Part shown: one piece after another, positions 1 to 5,996 of the stretch | Layout of the letters: every line of letters starts with the position of its first letter | Position numbering within the stretch: position 1 is the first letter of the stretch | Assembly: GCA_027023145.1 (NCBI GenBank) | Contig: JALVWV010000234.1 | Span: 1-8,707 of the forward strand | Source: Campylobacteraceae bacterium | GTDB taxonomy: Bacteria > Campylobacterota > Campylobacteria > Campylobacterales > Sulfurovaceae | Direction of reading: 5' to 3' | DNA length: 8,707 nt | Translations under genes and position numbers: made by a program | The notes under the pieces: model-generated | Told to the model about the DNA's origin: nothing | What the model saw: the letters and a program-made list of their open reading frames with translations, nothing else | Databases searched by the model: none

Positions 1-481
1 GAGGTATAGCACTCTCCACCGCCACAACCCCAGCAATGGGCGCCAGTCCCAACGAGACACCCAAGATCAGATGTGCCGCCGCACTAAAGCGCTTGAAGAA
101 GGTGTACGCCCCAAGGACAAGAAGGATTGGGAATGAGAGGGTAAATGCCAAAGGATTGATCCACCATGCGACCACGACAAACAGGGCAGCATTGACAACA
201 ATAAACCCGATCATCTGTCCGGTTGACACCCGTCCATCTACTGAGGGACGTCCGGAGGTACGGGGGTTGAGCGCGTCAATATCTCTGTCAAGATACCGGT
301 TGACACCCATCGCGAAGTTCCGGGCACTTACCGCAGCAAGAAGCCCCAAAAAGAGTAACCGCCACCCAAACCATCCATGCGCCGATACCACCATCGCTAC
401 AAAAATAAACGGCAACGAAAATACCGAGTGCTGGAACATCACCAGCTCGGAGAAGTCTTTGAGCTTACGTCCTATATCCAC
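1..481 (-). CDS. mqnP: UbiA-family prenyltransferase, N-terminal part (probable MqnP)
   Basis: This is an integral-membrane prenyltransferase that attaches a polyprenyl chain to an aromatic ring. The first 160 residues are visible and the gene runs off the left edge; a full family member is about 290 residues. N61, D65 and D69 form the first Asp-rich NxxxDxxxD motif (NRYLDRDID), which binds the Mg-diphosphate of the prenyl donor, followed by the usual N-P-R-T-S-G-R-P stretch at 72-79. Hydrophobic segments lie at about 19-34, 41-57, 91-107 and 111-127, and KRFSAAAHLILG at 130-141 is typical of the family. The second Asp motif is outside the window. The GTG start is chosen because AGGAG sits 5 nt upstream and no in-frame ATG lies nearby. 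In Campylobacterota this protein type normally serves the futalosine menaquinone pathway (MqnP); a UbiA-like 4-hydroxybenzoate substrate cannot be excluded from sequence alone. It follows pssA on the same strand after a hairpin-rich 114-bp gap. Confidence 0.88.
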   Translation of the reverse strand, partial: MDIGRKLKDFSELVMFQHSVFSLPFIFVAMVVSAHGWFGWRLLFLGLLAAVSARNFAMGVNRYLDRDIDALNPRTSGRPSVDGRVSTGQMIGFIVVNAALFVVVAWWINPLAFTLSFPILLVLGAYTFFKRFSAAAHLILGVSLGLAPIAGVVAVESAIP

Positions 482-486
482 AGAAG

Positions 487-491
487 CTCCT
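487..491 (-). promoter_or_regulatory. Ribosome binding site fixing the GTG start of the prenyltransferase
   Basis: AGGAG on the minus strand lies 5 nt before GTG at 481-479. The only nearby ATG, at 525-523 in another frame, leads to an 18-codon dead end, so this site decides the start of the prenyltransferase gene. Confidence 0.7.
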
Positions 492-499
492 GATATTTT

Positions 500-521
500 G
501 GTGTGCTATTGCACACCCTAC
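500..521 (-). repeat. REP-like palindrome with GTAG foot
   Basis: On the minus strand GTAG (521-518) is followed directly by GGTGTGC, a 4-nt loop, and GCACACC, a perfect 7-bp stem. A GTAG or GGAG tetranucleotide at the 5' side of a short palindrome is the hallmark of REP sequences mobilised by REP-associated Y1 transposases (TnpA-REP/RAYT). No such transposase gene is in the window. Family membership is inferred from the pattern and would need a genome-wide search. Confidence 0.5.
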
Positions 522-527
522 GCGACA

Positions 528-555
528 TAAAAATATAAGCGTTGTGAAGCAACGC
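528..555 (-). terminator. Possible intrinsic terminator or attenuator after pssA
   Basis: On the minus strand GCGTTG, loop CTTCA, CAACGC (555-539) is followed by a T-rich run, TTATATTTTTATG (538-526). This is a 6-bp stem with a U-rich tail about 40 nt past the pssA stop codon, in the right orientation to end or weaken transcription into the prenyltransferase gene. The stem is short and the T-run is interrupted, so termination may be only partial. Confidence 0.4.
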
Positions 556-563
556 ATACCAAA

Positions 564-591
564 ATTCCTCACTCCTCATTCCTAATTCCTC
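564..591. repeat. Degenerate heptanucleotide tandem repeat, four units
   Basis: Four in-phase 7-bp units lie at 564-570, 571-577, 578-584 and 585-591, with plus-strand consensus A-Y-T-C-C-T-M (minus strand KAGGART). A decayed fifth unit overlaps the pssA stop codon at 592-598. Each minus-strand unit contains AGGA. The tract starts immediately past pssA and encodes nothing recognisable. Such arrays can change length by slippage. Confidence 0.7.
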
Positions 592-595
592 ACTC

Positions 596-1156
596 TCACG
601 GGTGCGGTATCTTGATCTGAGAGTTAAGCGACCAAGCAATCGTAGTGACCAACACAGCCACAACATAACCGCTGTCGATCATCCCATAGGCCACCAGCAA
701 GTAAATCAACCAAAGCAGGATCGCCCCCAGAGGAGTAGGAACCCCCTCAAAATATTTGGCGACCTCTCCCGCATCAACTTTGAGATTAAACTCCACAAGG
801 CGGCGTAAACCAGCGATAATATAGAAGACAAACACAACACCGAGAATGAGTTTTTCCACTCCACCTATGCCGTCATAAAACTCCACAGCATAAAAGAGGA
901 GGAATGCTGGCATGATCACAAACGACAAAAAATCGGCAAAACTGTCAAGTTGAACGCCAAATTCGGTCGAGAGCTTGTACTTCCGAGCGACTTTCCCATC
1001 GGCAATGTCAAGCCCTCCGGCGATCCAGGCTAGGATGATCGCCGGGAAGAACAAATGTTGTTGGATGAGATACATCGCCACTACCCCGCAGGCAATATTG
1101 CCAAACGTAATGAGATTGGCCGCATTAAAGCGGTTGTCTTTGTCAAAAAAATTCAT
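596..1156 (-). CDS. pssA: CDP-diacylglycerol--serine O-phosphatidyltransferase
   Basis: This membrane enzyme joins CDP-diacylglycerol and L-serine to give phosphatidylserine and CMP, the step before phosphatidylethanolamine. The CDP-alcohol phosphatidyltransferase signature is complete: D50, D53-G54, A57-R58, G67, D71 and D75 with exact family spacing; the aspartates bind metal and D75 is the catalytic base in the family. The motif FEGVPTPLGA (136-145) and the N-terminal NAANLITFGNIACG (11-24) point to the PssA branch rather than PgsA. Hydrophobic helices lie at about 15-33, 35-49, 76-91, 102-118, 142-158 and 161-177. At 186 residues it is close to the short B. subtilis-type PssA (about 177) and shorter than some epsilonproteobacterial versions, stopping right where the heptanucleotide repeat begins. 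ATG 1156 is preceded by AAAGGAG at 4 nt. The gene lies 9 bp after the kinase gene, so it is probably co-transcribed with it. Confidence 0.93.
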   Translation of the reverse strand: MNFFDKDNRFNAANLITFGNIACGVVAMYLIQQHLFFPAIILAWIAGGLDIADGKVARKYKLSTEFGVQLDSFADFLSFVIMPAFLLFYAVEFYDGIGGVEKLILGVVFVFYIIAGLRRLVEFNLKVDAGEVAKYFEGVPTPLGAILLWLIYLLVAYGMIDSGYVVAVLVTTIAWSLNSQIKIPHP

Positions 1157-1160
1157 AATA

Positions 1161-1167
1161 CTCCTTT
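1161..1167 (-). promoter_or_regulatory. pssA ribosome binding site overlapping the kinase stop codon
   Basis: AAAGGAG on the minus strand overlaps the TAA stop of the kinase gene (1168-1166) and sits 4 nt before the pssA ATG. Ribosomes terminating on the kinase message would therefore sit on the pssA start region, which implies co-transcription and possibly coupled translation. Confidence 0.75.
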
Positions 1168-3031
1168 AGTCCGAGTCTTCCTTCTCTTGAGGGAGGACAA
1201 TTGTAAACATCGTTCCTTGAGTCCGGGAACCCGCTTTGGTGCACTCAACCGTCTCAACATCAATAGAGCCCCCCATCCCCTCAACAACAAGACGATGCAC
1301 CATATGCAGACCCAGTCCCGTCCCTTGCGATTGGTGTTTGGTCGTAAAATAGGGCTCAAAAATACGATGGATGATTGCAGCATCGATCCCACCTCCATTA
1401 TCCTGCACGCGGATAACTATCTCCCCGCCATCGGAGGTTTCAATGTCGATACCAACCAAACGATCCTCTTCCGGCGTCTCAATCAGGGCATCTTTGGCGT
1501 TGCCCACAAGATTGATCAGAATCTGCAGTAGATCGTTACGATATCCATAGATCTCGAGATCTTTCTCGACGGTAGTTTTTAGGGAAATATGGTGGCTTTT
1601 GAGTTGGCCCTTCAGTAGGTTTTGGAGGGTATCGACCAACTCCTGAGCTTTGAAACGTTGTTTCCTGTGATCCCCTTTGATAAACTGGCGAAAATCATCG
1701 ATTGTCCCCGAGAGATACTGGGCATTATCGTTGATCTGATTGCAAGCCTCTTCGAGCCTTTCATCGGAGAGAATCCCGATTGCCTGCTCTGTCTGTAGGC
1801 CAGTGGCCAGCGTGGAGATGACCGAGAGTGGTTGCCGCCACTGGTGGGCGATGTTGCCAATCATCTCACCCATGGCTGCCAATTTCTCCTGCTGAATCAA
1901 CTGCTTCTGCATTTTACGGTTGCTATTGATGTGTCTCCTCAGTGTCTCTTCCCGGGAAACAATCTTCTGTCGCATAGACTCAAAGCTCTCCAATAAGTTC
2001 ATAAAAATAGGGTATGTAGCAGGAATATCCTGTTGATCATTCTCCTTTTTGCCATTGGCAAATGCGTTGATGTTTTTGATCAAACCCTCAATGGGGGCGG
2101 TGATATAGTCGCTCATCAATCGCGCACTCATGGTGGTCAAAATAAACACAATGGCAATCAGAGCAATACCAATCATGAGAACTTTGAATAGATAAGCATC
2201 AAGCGTATCGGCAGCGTCGCGCACTACGATGATCCAATCAAAATGGCTCACACGTGCATATGAGACATAAGAGTCCTCATCCAACAGACCCTTCCAAAAG
2301 CTGTCTCCACGATGATAATGGGCTGGAATCTCCTGCACATGGTACGGCTTGGCATGTTCTACAGCCAGGATATATGCCCCTTCTTTATAAAAGGATTGTT
2401 CGTTGTGAGAGAGGTTTGCATCGTGCGAATTGTAGATATATACCCCTTTGTTGTTGATAATTGAGAGGGAACGGTGACGATTTTTTTGGAGAAAATATTG
2501 GAATTGATCAAAAAACGGTTTGCTGTCTGCCATGATCAGATATATTTTATCCTGATGCCTGAAGGCGTGCGCAAGAATCATTCTATGCGCCTCTTTCCAG
2601 AAAAAAACCGTACCCCTTTTATTTGACTTTCCCTGGATGAGTGGCTGGAGCAATTGGACGAGATGTGGATCGAGCTTCAATATTTTTGGAAACGATGAGC
2701 GGCCGTAAACGTGCTCCGGGTGTCCCTGCGCATCCATTTGGATGACAGCATACAAAAAGGGGGAGAAATCAAACCCCTCTTTGACTGCGTTTATGTCGCC
2801 CTGAACAATTTTGTCGTGAATGACTTTGAAAAACCGATGCACTCGATGGTAATAATTTTCCGTCAGCTTCTCAACTGTCCTTAATAAATGGGTATGCTCA
2901 CTCACAAGAAGTGAGTCTTCTGCCTGATAGATCAAGATTGCGCCCACGATCCCAATGATAATCATGGGTACCAGGGAAAAAAGGATAAATTTGTGCTGAA
3001 TATCCTGACGAAACGTTTTCTGATCAGCCAT
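1166..3031 (-). CDS. Membrane sensor histidine kinase, Cache-like periplasmic domain
   Basis: The protein has 621 residues. TM1 (about 14-35) and TM2 (about 281-301) enclose a periplasmic sensor of about 245 residues; its distal part, with YVSYARVSHFDWIIVV at 255-270, resembles the membrane-proximal end of double-Cache sensors. A HAMP-like linker and coiled coil span about 302-385. The H-box IGNIAHQWRQPLS puts the phospho-accepting histidine at H396. The ATPase boxes are present: N box around N511 (NLVGNAKDAL), G1 D544-N-G-G-G548, F box F558-E-P-Y-F562, and G2 G570-T-G-L-G574. The kinase therefore looks intact. Its ligand cannot be read from sequence. Its ATG overlaps the last 8 bp of the upstream response-regulator gene, a strong sign that the two are translated together and form a cognate pair. 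No strong Shine-Dalgarno site precedes it, which fits translational coupling. pssA follows 9 bp downstream. Confidence 0.92.
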   Translation of the reverse strand: MADQKTFRQDIQHKFILFSLVPMIIIGIVGAILIYQAEDSLLVSEHTHLLRTVEKLTENYYHRVHRFFKVIHDKIVQGDINAVKEGFDFSPFLYAVIQMDAQGHPEHVYGRSSFPKILKLDPHLVQLLQPLIQGKSNKRGTVFFWKEAHRMILAHAFRHQDKIYLIMADSKPFFDQFQYFLQKNRHRSLSIINNKGVYIYNSHDANLSHNEQSFYKEGAYILAVEHAKPYHVQEIPAHYHRGDSFWKGLLDEDSYVSYARVSHFDWIIVVRDAADTLDAYLFKVLMIGIALIAIVFILTTMSARLMSDYITAPIEGLIKNINAFANGKKENDQQDIPATYPIFMNLLESFESMRQKIVSREETLRRHINSNRKMQKQLIQQEKLAAMGEMIGNIAHQWRQPLSVISTLATGLQTEQAIGILSDERLEEACNQINDNAQYLSGTIDDFRQFIKGDHRKQRFKAQELVDTLQNLLKGQLKSHHISLKTTVEKDLEIYGYRNDLLQILINLVGNAKDALIETPEEDRLVGIDIETSDGGEIVIRVQDNGGGIDAAIIHRIFEPYFTTKHQSQGTGLGLHMVHRLVVEGMGGSIDVETVECTKAGSRTQGTMFTIVLPQEKEDSD

Positions 3032-4691
3032 CTACCATCTCAGTGCAATCAATTTCCCGTGAGATATACCACCCCTGAGTCCAGTCGATGCCAATCCGCT
3101 TGACAGCCAAATACTCCTCTTCGCAACTGACCATTTCGGCGACGGTCTTGATCCCCAATTTGCGACAAAAGGTGTGGATCGTCTCGACGATCAATGCCTG
3201 CCGATCCGATTCATGAATCCCTTGAATCAACAATCCGTTAATCTTGACGTAATCCACATTCAGGGCCTCAATCATCCCAAAATTGGAATACCCGGTACCG
3301 AAATCATCGATCCCCACCTGACAACCGTATCGCCGTACCGAGCGGATAAAATCCCCAGCCAGGTCATAGTTGTCGATCTTCTCACTCTCAAGGATCTCAA
3401 ACTCTATAGATGCTGCCTCCTCGGGATGCTCCCGAAGTATCTGATCGATAAACGCCATTGTCTCATGATTGATAAGGTCGACGTAAGAAATATTGACAGC
3501 GGCTCTGATTTTTTTCTTGTGAACAACTTCAATGACTTTGCTCAGTACTACGCGCATGATCCTGGAATAAAGATTGGTTTTTTTGGCAATCTCAAGAAAA
3601 GCCGACGGCTCCAAAAGTTTCCCATCCGCTCTGTGATAGCGCATCAACGATTCATATTTGTACGTCTCAAGTGTTTGAGTATCGACAATCGGTTGAAAAA
3701 AGGGCTTGAACCTCTTGTGTTCGATGGCGCTGTCCAGCTCTTTTGTCCACCAAATGTTGGACTCCCGATTGGAGATACTTCCGTTGTGTTTCGGGTTGTA
3801 CTCGATAAATTGCACATGGTCTGCATCCGCTCTCTGCATGGCACGCTGAAGATAATAGAGAGTATGCCCGTTATCAGAATAGCCCATAACAAACGTCAAG
3901 GCAAGATAAACAGGTATCTCGTCGACGACCATCCCCTCGCTCCTGGATTGTTCTGCAAACACCTCCATCTGGTGCTGGATACTCTCAGAAGTGCGATCCA
4001 TCTGGAGATCTGACAGGATAAAACTGTCAAATCCAATGCGATACATTTCAAAGGTCCCCGAGAAGACCTCCTGAAGTTTTTTGGCAAATTCACTCAAGAC
4101 CCCCTCCCCAACTCCGTCACCATACAAGTCGTTGATGTGGGCAAAATCTTTGATGCCGACTAATACCAGGCGATTGCTTTGGGCTTGTTTTAGATCGCTG
4201 AGCAGGGCATTGCGCGTCAACAATCCTGTCAGGGGATCTCGGTAGAGGCTGCGCAACTCATGATACACAAGCGATTGGATCATCGCTTCAACCAATTTAC
4301 GGGTATCGAGGGGCTTGAGGACGTATTTGTCTACATGGATATCGATCGCCTCAAACAAATGATCCGTACTCGAATAAGCGGTTGTTACAATCACGGGGAT
4401 AAACGGTGTCATCTCCTTGATCTGGCGCGTCATCTCCAGACCATTCATCTTCGGCATCCCGATATCGGTGATCACCATATCGATCTCATGCTGGTGCTCT
4501 CGATAAAGCCTCAACCCCTCCTCTCCATCGCGTGCTGCCAAAACCGTTTTGGCTATCCGAGACAACAGGCTGACCGTCACATTGTGCAACTCTGTTTCAT
4601 CTTCACAATAGAGAATCGTCGTCTCTTTGAGTTTTTCGATTTCCATTTTCACCAGCATGCCTCTATCGAGTAAGGAATTTAATCTTATCAT
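3024..4691 (-). CDS. Response regulator REC-GGDEF(degenerate)-EAL, probable c-di-GMP phosphodiesterase
   Basis: The 555-residue cytoplasmic protein has three domains. REC (about 24-140) has acidic pair E30/D31, phospho-acceptor D76, T104 and K126-P127, all the expected switch residues. A GGDEF domain (about 150-298) keeps the entry motif DPLTGLLTR but its signature is G220-F-D-S-F224 instead of GGDEF, with no RxxD inhibitory site before it, so it should not make c-di-GMP. The EAL domain (about 318-548) reads E347-S-L and keeps the metal and catalytic residues known for the family: E347, N400, E432, E435, D462, D463, K483, E519 and Q539. The likely job is hydrolysis of c-di-GMP to pGpG, switched by phosphorylation from the kinase encoded next. 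The start is uncertain: ATG 4691 has AGGA 4 nt upstream, while ATG 4658 and ATG 4646 are also in frame, and ATG 4646 (MEIEKLKETTILYCEDE) would give a more usual REC N-terminus. It is the first gene of the minus-strand train. Confidence 0.92.
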   Translation of the reverse strand: MIRLNSLLDRGMLVKMEIEKLKETTILYCEDETELHNVTVSLLSRIAKTVLAARDGEEGLRLYREHQHEIDMVITDIGMPKMNGLEMTRQIKEMTPFIPVIVTTAYSSTDHLFEAIDIHVDKYVLKPLDTRKLVEAMIQSLVYHELRSLYRDPLTGLLTRNALLSDLKQAQSNRLVLVGIKDFAHINDLYGDGVGEGVLSEFAKKLQEVFSGTFEMYRIGFDSFILSDLQMDRTSESIQHQMEVFAEQSRSEGMVVDEIPVYLALTFVMGYSDNGHTLYYLQRAMQRADADHVQFIEYNPKHNGSISNRESNIWWTKELDSAIEHKRFKPFFQPIVDTQTLETYKYESLMRYHRADGKLLEPSAFLEIAKKTNLYSRIMRVVLSKVIEVVHKKKIRAAVNISYVDLINHETMAFIDQILREHPEEAASIEFEILESEKIDNYDLAGDFIRSVRRYGCQVGIDDFGTGYSNFGMIEALNVDYVKINGLLIQGIHESDRQALIVETIHTFCRKLGIKTVAEMVSCEEEYLAVKRIGIDWTQGWYISREIDCTEMVDG

Positions 4692-4771
4692 CTTATCCTA
4701 AATGGACTTATGCTTCATAGAGGTGCTTAGTGCACCTGATATTTGATGCACATTTTCGGTATGATTGCATC
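4692..4771. promoter_or_regulatory. Divergent intergenic region with small dyad
   Basis: This short gap must hold the start signals for miaA (plus) and for the regulator/kinase operon (minus). AGGTGC (4721-4726) and GCACCT (4732-4737) form a 6-bp inverted repeat with a 5-nt spacer; GTGCA (4730-4734) and TGCAC (4747-4751) give a second, wider one. TATGAT at 4760-4765 looks like a -10 hexamer for miaA but lacks a good -35 and would leave a very short leader. No clear promoter is seen for the minus strand. The promoter calls are weak; the dyads are directly visible. Confidence 0.35.
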
Positions 4772-5698
4772 ATGAAAGATTTACAACAATTGTGCATTAT
4801 CGGCCCGACAGCTTCTGGGAAATCTTCATTGGCACTGGCGTATGCACGCCAGCATCATGGTGTCATCCTCTCTCTTGATTCTCTCTCCCTGTATCGGGAG
4901 ATCGATATCGCTTCTGCCAAACCCACCCCAGAGGAACGCGGTACGATTCCCCACTTTGGTATCGATGTGATTACACCGGATGCTCCATTTGATGTGACAC
5001 GTTTCATCACACTTTACCATCAAGCAAGCGCCGCAGCTTATGCAGCCAAAAGCCCACTAATCATCGTTGGCGGGACGGGGTTTTATCTCAAGATACTTCT
5101 CGAAGGGATCAGCCCCCTGCCCTCCCTCTCTTCTGCTGCCAAACAAAGGGTAGCCGAAGCCATGAACGATCTGCCATCAGCCTACCATTATCTGCGCTCC
5201 ATTGATCCAGACTATGCTCACGCTCTCGAGTCCTCAGACCGCTATCGGATCGAAAAGGCTCTGGAGATCTTTTTTGCAACAGGAATGCCTCCGACAAAAT
5301 ATTTCCGTGCCCATCCTCCGCAGCCGGTGATCGCCGATCCACTCCCTATTTACGAGATTATGACTGAACGATCTATTTTGCGCCAGCGGATTGTACGGCG
5401 TACGGATGGGATGCTTTCGGCAGGATTGATCGATGAGGTATGTGGATTGGAGCGTCGTTATACCCGTGCCCCCAATGCCATGAAGGCCATCGGTATCAAG
5501 GAAGTATTGGAGTATCTGGACGGCGACTGTGCCCGGGAGGAGATGCGGGAGAAGATCATCACAAACACGGCGCGATTGGCCAAGCGCCAGGTGACGTTCA
5601 ACCGGAGTCAATTCCATATAACGCGACAGGGAACTTTGGAAGAGTTGGAGAGGGAATTGGGAATTATTACCCCACCAATTAAATACCCAAACGTTTGA
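4772..5698 (+). CDS. miaA: tRNA dimethylallyltransferase
   Basis: The enzyme transfers a dimethylallyl group from DMAPP to N6 of A37 in tRNAs that read codons starting with U, the first step toward ms2i6A. The 308-residue protein has the P-loop GPTASGKS at about 11-18, then LDSLSLYREIDIASAKPT, matching the family motif DSMQVYRxMDIGTAKP with the catalytic Asp. Further matches are VGGTGFYLK, DRYRIEKALEIFFATG, and TARLAKRQVTFNRSQF, the tRNA-binding motif in its FNRSQF variant. ATG 4772 is chosen because homologues start a few residues before the P-loop; an in-frame GTG at 4730 with AGAGG 6 nt upstream would add 14 residues unlike the family. No good ribosome site precedes ATG 4772. The last 11 codons and the TGA lie inside the left arm of a 34-bp inverted repeat, so the C-terminal tail may come from a repeat element. 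The gene is divergent from the regulator operon and convergent with nuoN. Confidence 0.95.
   Translation: MKDLQQLCIIGPTASGKSSLALAYARQHHGVILSLDSLSLYREIDIASAKPTPEERGTIPHFGIDVITPDAPFDVTRFITLYHQASAAAYAAKSPLIIVGGTGFYLKILLEGISPLPSLSSAAKQRVAEAMNDLPSAYHYLRSIDPDYAHALESSDRYRIEKALEIFFATGMPPTKYFRAHPPQPVIADPLPIYEIMTERSILRQRIVRRTDGMLSAGLIDEVCGLERRYTRAPNAMKAIGIKEVLEYLDGDCAREEMREKIITNTARLAKRQVTFNRSQFHITRQGTLEELERELGIITPPIKYPNV
5665..5698 (+). repeat. Left arm of 34-bp inverted repeat (inside the miaA 3' end)
   Basis: These 34 bp match the reverse complement of 5927-5960 at 32 positions; the two mismatches are at 5679 and 5685. The arm starts with TATTACCCCACC and ends with CCCAAACGTTTGA, whose last three bases are the miaA stop codon. 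The arm encodes the tail TPPIKYPNV of MiaA. Confidence 0.9.
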
Positions 5699-5926
5699 TG
5701 CTGCAATTTCGTTCATAAGCAAGGCAGATTTTTCTCGAAGAGAGTGCAAGCACAAAGAAGGACTTGGCCATTGAGAATTCGAAAAAATCTAACGCAGAGT
5801 ATGGGCGAAAGTGCTGCACCCTTCGGGGAGAGCGATACGAGACGACCTGCACGCAAAAAAATCTTTGAATTGACTACGGCCAGTCCTACAGATTATTTCA
5901 CGCACATCTCATCACGTCTCGCTCTC

Positions 5927-5960
5927 TCAAACGTTTGGGCATTTAGTTGGTGGGGTAATA
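5927..5960 (-). repeat. Right arm of 34-bp inverted repeat
   Basis: Read on the minus strand this is the near-identical partner of 5665-5698 (32 of 34). Translated in the miaA frame it would give TPPTKCPNV then stop, so both base differences would change a residue. It is directly bordered on its inner side by TCGCTCTC (5919-5926), which pairs with GAGAGCGA at 5828-5835. Confidence 0.9.
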
Positions 5961-5996
5961 GAAGTGAACTCGACGGAAATTCATCCAACTCTTGAG

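Larger units (their letters stand above)
495..565. repeat. Nested inverted repeat, 71 bp, between pssA and the prenyltransferase gene
   Basis: ATTTTGGTGTGC (495-506) is matched in inverted orientation by GCATACCAAAAT (554-565), 11 of 12 positions. Two tighter hairpins lie within: 500-517 and 539-555. The outer pairing and the 500-517 hairpin both use the 501-506 segment, so the two folds exclude each other. The arrangement resembles a paired REP (BIME-like) unit or an attenuator in the mRNA read from pssA toward the prenyltransferase gene. The pairing is seen directly; the function is inference. Confidence 0.55.
5665..5960. mobile_element. Possible MITE-like or inverted-duplication element of about 296 bp
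   Basis: The unit is bounded by the 34-bp inverted repeats and has no convincing gene inside. Nested pairs add structure: 5726-5739 with 5778-5790 (13 of 14, one gap), and 5828-5844 with 5915-5926 (12 bp with a 5-nt bulge). Long terminal inverted repeats, small size and no transposase fit a MITE-like element inserted at the miaA end. No clear target-site duplication is visible. A 10-bp inverted match outside the arms (5640-5649 with 5984-5993) also allows a different origin, an inverted duplication of the miaA 3' end. The pairing is seen; mobility is inference. Confidence 0.4.

Noticed and set aside
36..530. 164-codon plus-strand frame at the left edge
   Set aside because: It is antisense to the UbiA-type prenyltransferase, which carries the NxxxDxxxD motif and a ribosome site.
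564..598. CRISPR-like repeat
   Set aside because: The units are 7 bp, directly adjacent and degenerate, with no spacers.
472..666. 64-codon minus-strand frame bridging pssA and the prenyltransferase gene
   Set aside because: It overlaps both genes out of frame and runs through the heptanucleotide repeat and hairpins; no family features.
3174..4013. 279-codon open frame on the plus strand
   Set aside because: It is antisense to the GGDEF/EAL part of the response regulator, whose catalytic motifs are intact; no domain is recognised in the antisense frame.
4730..4771. 14-residue N-terminal extension of MiaA from GTG 4730
   Set aside because: Not used for the annotated start because the family begins a few residues before the P-loop; kept as a finding since its ribosome site is better than that of ATG 4772.
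5234..5755. 173-codon open frame on the minus strand crossing the left arm of the inverted repeat
   Set aside because: Most of it is antisense to miaA. Its SNVWVFNWWGN stretch resembles the plus-strand frame over the right arm only because the arms are inverted copies.
5744..5995. 83-codon plus-strand frame through the inverted-repeat element
   Set aside because: No recognisable domain, no ribosome site, and it ends across the right arm; more likely repeat DNA that happens to be open.
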